From: Lunularia cruciata
Lineage: Eukaryota > Streptophyta > Marchantiopsida > Lunulariales > Lunulariaceae
DNA: 64,000 nucleotides
Direction: 5' to 3'
NCBI GenBank assembly: GCA_948567375.1
Contig: OX419756.1
Span: 15,443,001-15,507,000 of the forward strand
Shown here one piece after another: positions 56,759 to 64,000 of this stretch. Within the stretch, counting starts at the first letter, position 1; each line of letters begins with the position of its first letter. The position numbers and the translations under genes are program-made. The notes beneath the pieces were generated by a model. That model was not told the origin of the DNA and ran no database searches. It saw nothing but the letters and a program-made list of their open reading frames with translations.

Positions 56759-57169
56759 TGTAAAAGACCGAAACCAAGGAGAGAAATAGGAGAATGGAAA
56801 CTCACATTGGGACACTTGAATGAGGGAAAACTCCGAATGCCTAGCATGAGCTTTGGCTTTGGTATTTATAGGTAGCATACAAGGCCCTTGAGAAGCTTCT
56901 CAAGAAGTTTCCTCAAGCCGCTTTCTTAGAGTGCAAGCTAAGTTAACTAGGAAGCTTCTCAAGAAGCTTCCTTCTAGAAGCCGCCTACTTGGCATGCAAG
57001 CTAAGCTAGAAGGAAGCTTCTAGAAGCTTCCTTCTAGAAACTACTTACTTAAGGTGCAAGCTAAGCTAACCGGGAAGCTTCCCAAGAAGCTTCCTATATA
57101 CTTCCAAAATATTCTAGGCTAATTTGTCTTATGTGCTACTTTGTGAGCCTGACTGACTTCATCGCTAAA
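56759..57169 (-). repeat. C2 3' LTR (left, inner end deleted)
   Basis: It starts TGTAAAAGACCG. The inner end jumps from GCTAAACTC straight to CCCCGCCACTAG, losing the TATTGTTACA end present in the other C LTRs. TATAAATA (minus) is at 56863-56870 and the GAA/TTC array at 57012-57031. Confidence 0.85.
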
Positions 57170-58487
57170 CTCCCCCGCCACTAGTTGGTGACCTCCTTGT
57201 TGCTAGTGAAGCTTCAAATTCCTGGATGGCCGTTTGTGCATTGTGGAGGTGAGAAAGAGGTTCCCATGTGGCATCATGAAGGGGATACCATTTCCAAAGG
57301 ACCTTGTACTCCGTATGTTGGCAACGACCTTGTTGAATGTGGCGACGCGCAAGGATACGATCAACTTTGTACTCCTCATGATCATTGATAGGGATAGGAA
57401 GAAGGGGAGGTTGGACTCGAGAGGAAAAGGAAGAGGGGTTAGGAACAAAGGGTTTCAACTTGGAAACATGAAAGACAGGATGGATACGCATGTGACAAGG
57501 CAAGGCAAGACAATAAGCAACAGGAGAGACAATTTGGATGATACCAAAGGGTGCTATCCAATTATGGGCAAGTTTACGAACTTGGGTATCAAGTGGGAGA
57601 GGGAGGTTACTAGAGGATAACATGACTTTATCACCGACTTCAAAGGTGAGATCTCGACGATGGTGGTCCGCATATTGTTTTTGGCCATTCTGAGCAACAA
57701 GGAGGTGAGACTTGGCTTGTTGGAGAGATTGGGATATAGTGGTCAAGAATGTGGAAGTATGAGGAACCTGAGATGGAGGGGGAGCAAGAAGAGAATCTGG
57801 AACAAGTGGATCTTGGCCAAAATTGAGAAAGAAAGGTGAGAATCCGGTGCTTGCCTGTTTGGAATTGTTGTAGGCAAATTCGGCAGCGGCAAGACATTCA
57901 TCACAATTGGTATGGTGGACATTGACAAAGGCACGCAATATATCCTCCAATGTACGATTTTCATGTTTGGTTTGTCCATCAGTTTGAGGATGATAGGCCG
58001 TGGACAAAGCAAGCTTGGTGCCAAGTATTTGAAAGAGTGCTTGCCAAAACTTCTCGGTAAAGCGAGGATCACGGTTGGAGATGAGCACGCATGGCATTCC
58101 ATGATGCTTGAAGACATTGTCAAAGTAGATTTGCGCTAAGGTTGGAGCATCCACGGTATCACAGGTTGGTGCCAAGTGGATTTGCTTACTAAGCTTATCC
58201 ACAAACACCACGATGGCGATGTGTCCTTGTTTTGTCTTTGGCAAGGATGTGATGAGATCCAAGCTCACATGCTCCCTACGAGCTGATGGAACGGCAAGCG
58301 GTTGAAGGAGTCCACCCGGCTTCTGGTTGTTGGCCTTGTTACGTTGGCAGCTCTCACACGATTGGACAAATTCTTGAACATCTTGTGTCATGTTGGGCCA
58401 CCACCATTGACGTTGGAGGGTACCCAAGGTCTTGTCCACACCCATGTGACCAGCGATGGGTAAATCATGGGCTTCTTGAAGGCGCAC
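57165..58487 (-). pseudogene. C2 integrase plus chromodomain, 440-codon open part
   Basis: The frame begins in the integrase zinc region (IAGHMGVDKTLGTLQ, then CESCQRN). It runs through the core: first catalytic Asp in SLDLITSLP, second site reads ISNRDPRF where C1 has ISDRDP, third region GQTKHENRTLE where C1 has [11 protein letters not shown]. So the second Asp is Asn and the Glu is lost. A C-terminal GPF-type module (WIAPFGI) follows. The chromodomain comes last, around residues 370-425, with EYKVLWKWYPLHDATWEPLSHL; chromodomains steer integration towards marked chromatin. The open length is misleading, since two catalytic residues are gone. Confidence 0.85.
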
Positions 58488-58490
58488 AAG

Positions 58491-61400
58491 TCAAAGATCA
58501 CCTTTGGCTGGAACATAGATCCGGTCCGCATGGAATAGAAGGCCTTCCTTGAAGGAGAAGGTGTTGTACTCTTTGTCACTTGTTGTTAGCCAACCATGTA
58601 CCATTTGGAAGAAGGGATCTTGCTGTAGAGCTAACCAAAACTTGTTATGAATCTTGGGATCAATTGACACTATCATAATTGCTGCCGCGATGAGAGGAAG
58701 AGACTTCAAATCAGGTCGTCATGATAGAGCATCAGGGATGACATGGAACCGACCTGGTTTGTACTCAAGTTTGATGTTGAACAATTGGAGTTGCTCTTCC
58801 CATTGATGATGTCGACTCTTCATGTGCTCTAGGTGTAAGGTGTGCAACAATGGCTTGTGATCAGTTCGCATGATCACTTGTTTCCCCAAGAGATAATGCC
58901 TCCATACCTTGGTGGCATATACCATTGCAAGTTGTTCCCGATCTCAAGCAGAGTAATTTCTTTCAGCTGTATTTAGTCGGCGAGACACAAAGGCAATAGG
59001 ATGTAGTCCATCTGGAAATTCTTGTTGCAACACAGCTCCAATTGCAAAGTTAGAAGCATCAAAATCAACCACACAAGGTAGTTGAGGATCATATGGTTGA
59101 AGAATGGGTCTTGAAGACACCATATGCTTTAACTTCTGGAATGCTTCTTCATGCTTGGTGGTCCATTGGAATCTCAAGTTCTTTCCCAAGAGGTCAGTCA
59201 ATGGTGTAGCCACGTGAGCATAATAGTGGATGAACCGTTGGTAAAAACTGGCCAATCCATTGAATGCTTGTACTTTTGTAGCATCCTTTGGGGTAGGCCA
59301 ATCAGTAATGGCCTTGATCTTCTCTTCTTCCATTTTGATCTCCTCTGATGAGATCTTATGACCCAAGAAGGTAACCTCCTTTTGCCAAAAAGCACACTTT
59401 GACTTCTTACAGTAAAATTTCCACTGTCATAGTCATCTTAGGACTTCTCGCACATGATTCTTGTGTTATGCCTTTGTCCTACTATAGATTAAGATATCAT
59501 CTAAGAACACTACCACGGACTGATCCAATAGTCCCTCCAACACCCGATGCATCTGATCCATGAAGACTGCTGGAGCATTAGTGAGTCCAAAAGGTAGAAA
59601 TCTCCACTCAAAATGTCCATACCTTGTGCAAAAGGTAGTCTTTTGCATGTCCTCTCCTTCAATAGGAATTTGCCAATAGCCGCTACAAAGATCTAGCTTG
59701 GAAAAGTAGCGTGCTCCACTTAATTGATCAAGCAGGTCATCGATCCAAGGCAAGGGATATGCATTCTTCACGGTTTGCTTATTGAGCCCACGGTAATCAA
59801 TACATAAACAAAGTCCTCCATCCTTCTTTGGAACAAATAGTACCGGTGCTCCCCATGGAGAGGTACTATGTCATATGAAATCCTTCTCCAACAACTCTAT
59901 AAGTGTTGTTTGCAACTCCTCCAACTCTTTTGGTGAGAGCCGATAGATTGGTCTACTCACTAGAGTACTCTCTGGCAATAACTTGATCTTGAAGGGCATA
60001 CGTTGATCAGAGGGTAATCCCTTTGGCAGATCATCCGGAAACACATCTGCAAACTCCTGAACTATCCGATCAATCGTTGCTTGATGCGGCACCCGGCCCT
60101 CCTTAGATTGTTCTTGTGCAATCGGCTTGATCCACACCGCAAATACAGACTTATCTTCCTCCAAAGCTTGCTCTATGGCTGCTTTATTAACAAACTTCCC
60201 TTCTAGGGACTCATCTCTCCTCCAAGCTTGCTCCATGGTTGCCTTCTTGGCAAACTTCACATCTTGGGACTCATCTCCCTTCCAGATTTGCTCTATGGCT
60301 ACCTTCTCAACAAACTTCCCATCTTGGGACTGACTATTCTTAGGTGTCTTACTCAAAGGTGCCAGACAACCTAATCTGAAATTCCTACCTTGGTGTTGTA
60401 CTTGAATTTGATGTTGGGTCCAATCAAATTGAACCTTATGACGTTCAAGCCAAGGTAGACCCAAAATGATATCATAGTGTAGAGGTGCCACTCCAAATCT
60501 CATACACTCCAAATACTCCTTCCCAATCTTGAAGGTAATAGGATGCGAGGTGCGGAATGAAGAACCTTTTCTACCATCCGCCATCATCAAACTACTTCCA
60601 ATCACAGGCTTGATAGGAATACCCAATTTCTTTGCTACTTGCATAGATATGCAATTCCCTGAACTTCTAGAATCAACCAAAATCCTAATTAGATATTATA
60701 CCTTGCAAGTGAAGCAAACTTGCATAGGTCGAGCCTTCAATCCCATTGGAACTAATAAAGCTCCCAGTAGGCGGCTCAAAATCTCCTACTGGGATTCTTT
60801 GTTTCCCTGATCATTCTGTTCCACAAACTCCATCTAGGCAACTTGTCGAGGTCACCCATTCCTAAGTGGACATTCAGCAATGTGATGTCCAACTTGGCGA
60901 AAATAAAAGCAACCTCCATTTGGTCGTAATCTTTCTCTATCTGCTATGCCAAGTGGTCTTTGTTGGATAGCATCAATCTCCATTGGTACCGGTTCTTCCA
61001 CTCGTGGTATTAGTAGGTTTTGTGTAGGTCGAGGTCGAGACCAAGTTGTCATAACTAAGGAATCAAAACGCTCAGCCAATTGCATGGCTTCTTCTACGTT
61101 TTGTGGCTCTCGCATGGTCACCTCCAATCTGGTTTGTGACTTCAATCCTCGCACAAACCGATCCAGAACTTCACCTTCTTGGATATCTGGAATTTGCATG
61201 ATGATATTCTGAAATTGTGTGATGTAGCTTCTCACTGAGCCAATCTGCCTCAACTTCACCAATTTATCTCATGCAGCTCGGGTGGCATTTATGGTATGAA
61301 ATTGACCAAGTATTGCATCCTTGAATTCTACCCATGTCAAAATTGGTGTAACAATTTGTCGTTCAGCTCTTTCTACTCGGAATCGCCACCAAAGTTTTTC

Positions 61401-61685
61401 CACGCCATCCAATTGACTAGAAGCCAAGAGAATTTGTTTCCGCTCGTCTTGAAGATTGGTGGCTTCAAAGTAATGTTCACAGTCAAACACAAAATTCTCC
61501 ACTATGCTTGGAAGATTCTTGCCTTCAAACACCTTGGGTTTCAAAAATCGAATGCAATCTTCTCCATCTCGAACTGGCACTCTGTCTATCTGTTCTCGTC
61601 ATTGCTGGTCTCATTCATCCAACAATCGAGTAAGATGCTTGATTTGTTGTTGCATTGCAAGGATAACATCCGGTATTGCCGCCAT
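58491..61685 (-). pseudogene. C2 gag, protease, RT and RNase H, decayed
   Basis: Gag starts at ATG 61685 (MAAIPDVILAMQQQ). It has in-frame stops at CGA-to-TGA type sites, capsid frames 61580-61269 and 61262-60852, and a knuckle reading CFYFRQVGHHIAEC, so one zinc-binding Cys is Phe. Protease (60680 onward) has VDSRSSGN, losing the catalytic Gly. The frame 60680-59871 continues through the 60-bp repeats to the RT start. RT (59771-59466) keeps [10 protein letters not shown]. RNase H (59366-58944) keeps VVDFDASN and ends with a stop that C1 lacks. Comparing C1 and C2 largely recovers which positions were mutated in each. Confidence 0.85.
60150..60330 (-). repeat. 3 x 60-bp in-frame tandem repeat in C2 pol
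   Basis: This is the same array as in C1, encoding three units of GKFVEKVAIEQ..., VKFAKKATMEQ... and GKFVNKAAIEQ..., each followed by an acidic end. Here it is in an uninterrupted frame joining protease to RT. Confidence 0.8.
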
Positions 61686-61943
61686 TGCTACTACTCTATT
61701 CCACTACCCTCAATTCATCTAGTTGATTAACACATAGATATAACATGTCCACCGTTCTCCATAAGTTACAACTGGAAGTATCAAGGGTTTCTCTGACACG
61801 GTGATCATATGTAGAAAATTCTGCCCAAAGCGTGAGGTGATGAATTGAGTGAAACGATGCTTTGGTAATATCTGGACATGAAAGTCCCAATGGTTTTGTG
61901 GAAGTGGATTTGGTGGTCCATAAATTCCATCCATCCCATTCCT

Positions 61944-61955
61944 ACTCTGATACCA
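61944..61955 (-). other. C2 primer binding site
   Basis: The minus strand reads TGGTATCAGAGT one base inside the 5' LTR: the Met-initiator type with the last C changed to T. Confidence 0.85.
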
Positions 61956-61956
61956 A

Positions 61957-62382
61957 TGTAAAAGACCAAAACTGAGGAGAGAAATAGGAGAATGGAAACT
62001 CACATTGGGACACTTGAATGAGGGAAAACTCCGAATGCCTAGCATGAGCTTTGGCTTTGGTATTTATAGGTAGCATACAAGGCCCTTGAGAAGCTTCTCA
62101 AGAAGCTTCCTCAAGCCGCTTTCTTAGAGTGCAAGCCAAGTTAACTAGGAAGTTTCTCAAGAAGCTTCTTTCTAGAAGCCGCCTACTTGGCGTGCAAGCT
62201 AAGCTAGTTGGAAGCTTCTAGAAGCTTCTTTCTAGAAGCTAATTACTTAAGGTACAAGCTAAGCTAACCGGGAAACTTCCCAAGAAGCTTCCTAGATACT
62301 TCCAAAATATTCTAGGCTAATTTGTCTTATGTGCTACTTCGTGAGCCTGATTGACTTCATTGCTAAACTTCCTATTGTTACA
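61957..62382 (-). repeat. C2 5' LTR (right)
   Basis: It is 426 bp, ends ATTGTTACA, with TATAAATA (minus) at 62061-62068 and the GAA/TTC pentamer array at 62210-62229. It shares with the left C2 LTR several differences from C1 (for example GGCCCTTGAGAAGC versus GACTCTTGAAGC), so C1 and C2 are distinct subfamilies. Confidence 0.92.
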
Positions 62383-62512
62383 GGAGATATAAGGATGGTT
62401 TTCCCTCCAACCTTTTTTGTCTCAGCAAGAGCTTTCCAATGATACCTTGCCCATGTGATTTTGAGATTCCTATAGGAAGATTCCTTAAAGATTCCCTCTG
62501 GTCAAAGCTTCC
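62383..62512. other. Unassigned insert right of C2
   Basis: This continues the 56533-56758 segment after one GGAGA copy. It contains no ORF and no family A sequence until about 62513. Confidence 0.4.
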
Positions 62513-63497
62513 AAAGGGAATTTTCAAGGATTGTCTTGATTATTGTAAAACTTGTAATTTTTTTCAAGCTTTTGCTAGAAATTCTACCTCTACTCCACCT
62601 CTTAGATCAATTCTATTGCTAAGACCTTTTGAAAATTGGGGATTGACTTTATGGGTCCTCTCAATAGAACCCCAAGGAAAAATTGGTACATTATGGTGGT
62701 TATTGATTACCTTCTCAAGTGGGTTGAGGCTAGACCATTGAAAGACAAGAATGAAAATGAAGTTAGTAGATTTCTTTATGAATGCATCATCACTAGGTTT
62801 GAGTGCCCTTTAGAGTTGGTTTTTGATAGAGAAGGAGAGTTCATAGGAAGTATCACTACAACATTTATTTATCACACATAGATTGACTACCTCCTATAAG
62901 CCAAACTCCAATGGCTTGGTAGAGAGAACCAATTAAACCTTATGCCTAATATTGGCCAAAGATGCAAAAGTGGAGAGGGCAAAACATGATTGGGACAAGA
63001 GGATTCATGCAGTTTTATAAGAATATAAGACAACCATGAAGATATCCACCAGATATTTTCCATTTCAAATGGTATATGGTATTGATTCTCCTTTACATAT
63101 TCACTTTGATGTTCCTACTTTTCAAACCATTCATAGGAAATGGAAGAAGGCACAAGGAGGTGATGTAGAGAAGTCAAGGAAGGAGTGGCGCATGGAATTG
63201 GATGAGGCAAGAGGAATTTTTGTGGTTTGAGTAGAGTAAGCCTAGAGGAAACAAAAGTTAAGCTATGATAATAGGCACGGTATGAAAAAAGTGGAGCACT
63301 TCAAGGAAGGTGATTAGGTAATGTTATTTGACTCCATTCAATTCAAGAGGGTACAAAAGAAGTTCTTGCTTAAGTACTTTGGACCTTTCATAGTAGAGAA
63401 GGTGTGGAGCAATTACCCCTATGATCTCAAGGAATTAGGAGGAAAACACTTTGATAGGATTAACCATGATAAGTTGAAGTTGTATTATAGTAGGTAA
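62513..63497 (+). pseudogene. A-old piece 4: integrase to pol end
   Basis: This is colinear with A-young about 47183-48179. Integrase zinc region DYCKTCNFFQAF has lost a Cys. The core shows WG-TDFMGPLNRTPR with a one-base frame shift, then LVFDREGEF where A-young has LVSDRGGEF. The Glu region (NGLVERTN) follows with stops after it. The end YFGPFIVEKVW and the terminal DRINHDKLK are readable, with the stop TAA at 63495-63497. It is dead. Confidence 0.88.
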
Positions 63498-63545
63498 AGT
63501 GACCTTTGCTATGAAGTCAAAGTGCAATCTTAGTCCGTGAGTAAA

Positions 63546-64000
63546 TGTAACACCCATTGATGCATGCATGCTCTATAGGGATATTAAATTTGGTATTGCA
63601 AGTAGTGGAGAAATATTATCTATATGGAGTTTTGCTAAGCTTCTTCATTAATCATGATTAGCTATAGTTAGTCCTTGTTAAGATAAAGGTGACCCTATTC
63701 TAGAAGAAAGGAAAAGAGTGAGCACCGTTATTTTGTCTTCTAGTGTCATGACTTGGTATTGTTCTTAGTTATTTGACTTTGAGGAAAGAGTTGAGAGCTC
63801 TTGGGCCCACAAGCCTTGTTGGTACCAAATTTTTCTATAGTCCAAGGATAGCCTATGTGAAGGAATCCTTGAATTTAATTGGTAGGTGAAGATAAGACCA
63901 CCTACCCAAGGGATTATTCCAATGTGCTTGGATATTCCTTTAAAAAATTTCTTTATTTGACTTTTAGCTTGGTAACTTGAGTTACTCTAATTATTAGTAA
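63546..64000 (+). repeat. A-old 3' LTR, cut by window end
   Basis: It begins TGTAACACCCATTGATGCATG after the CCGTGAGTAAA tract and is colinear with the first about 460 bp of the A-young LTR, with clear divergence (many substitutions and small indels). The LTR end and any target duplication lie beyond the window. Confidence 0.9.

Larger units (their letters stand above)
56754..62387 (-). mobile_element. Ty3/gypsy chromovirus C2 with 5-bp TSD
   Basis: This is a second chromovirus of the C1 family in minus orientation, flanked by perfect GGAGA (56754-56758 and 62383-62387). LTRs are 56759-about 57169 (left, inner end deleted by about 17 bp into the polypurine side) and 61957-62382. They differ at roughly 19 positions by eye (near 5%). 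The interior order is the same as C1: Gag, protease, RT, RNase H, integrase, chromodomain. Stops break gag and pol, but the integrase-chromodomain part is open for 440 codons. It is older than A-young. Confidence 0.92.

Noticed and set aside
1-64000. CRISPR array, operon, tRNA or rRNA genes
   Set aside because: No regularly spaced short repeats with unique spacers, no clustered uninterrupted ORFs and no tRNA- or rRNA-like stretch were recognised; the content is that of a plant nuclear genome.

Overview
The window looks like nuclear DNA of a transposon-rich land plant. The evidence is a CASP-like membrane-protein gene with GT-AG introns, Ty3/gypsy retrotransposons of two plant-type lineages (one with a chromodomain), a Ty1/copia remnant, and AT-rich, CpG-poor intergenic DNA. 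There is no prokaryotic gene organisation. The species cannot be told from the sequence.

Layout. (1) 1-7,130 has a more balanced, CpG-containing composition and carries the one confident host gene, a three-exon CASP-like gene on the minus strand (3935-5323). (2) 7,131-36,540 is mostly decayed repeat DNA. It holds a diverged LTR pair with a 1.1 kb interior (about 9035-11940), a chromovirus called C1 here (12148-17789, minus strand, TSD TTACC), two colinear copies of a dispersed repeat (19420-20940 and 28420-29285), a decayed Ty1/copia pol fragment (23180-23945, plus strand), a CpG-richer island with imperfect repeats (25700-26950), a (TA)35 microsatellite, and two eroded coiled-coil coding stretches on the minus strand (30950-32060 and 34850-35690). 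(3) 36,541-64,000 is a nested retrotransposon stack.

The stack. An old plus-strand Ty3/gypsy copy ('A-old') lies in four pieces: 36541-38907, 50436-51446, 54672-56532 and 62513 to the window end. It was split by (i) an 11.5 kb insertion, 38908-50435 ('B', TSD TTGTG), carrying a decayed coiled-coil ORF; (ii) a 3.2 kb probable solo LTR, 51447-54671, with internal 201-bp repeats; and (iii) a deleted/inserted segment, 56533-62512, containing a second chromovirus 'C2' (56759-62382, minus, TSD GGAGA). Inside B sits a second member of family A, 'A-young' (41105-48906). It has two LTRs of 679 bp that I read as identical, a 4-bp GGCC target duplication and an uninterrupted 1608-codon gag-pol ORF. Family A was therefore active both before B arrived and very recently.

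How the parts work. A-young is the only element that looks coding-competent: Gag with a zinc knuckle, protease, reverse transcriptase, RNase H and integrase with a complete D,D35E triad. Its 1.57 kb leader also carries a separate zinc-knuckle ORF and two short ORFs that share a motif; all are traceable in A-old. The C elements are dead. Many of their stop codons are explained by C-to-T change. All four of their LTRs keep a 20-bp run of alternating GAA/TTC units matching a heat-shock element, upstream of a TATA box.
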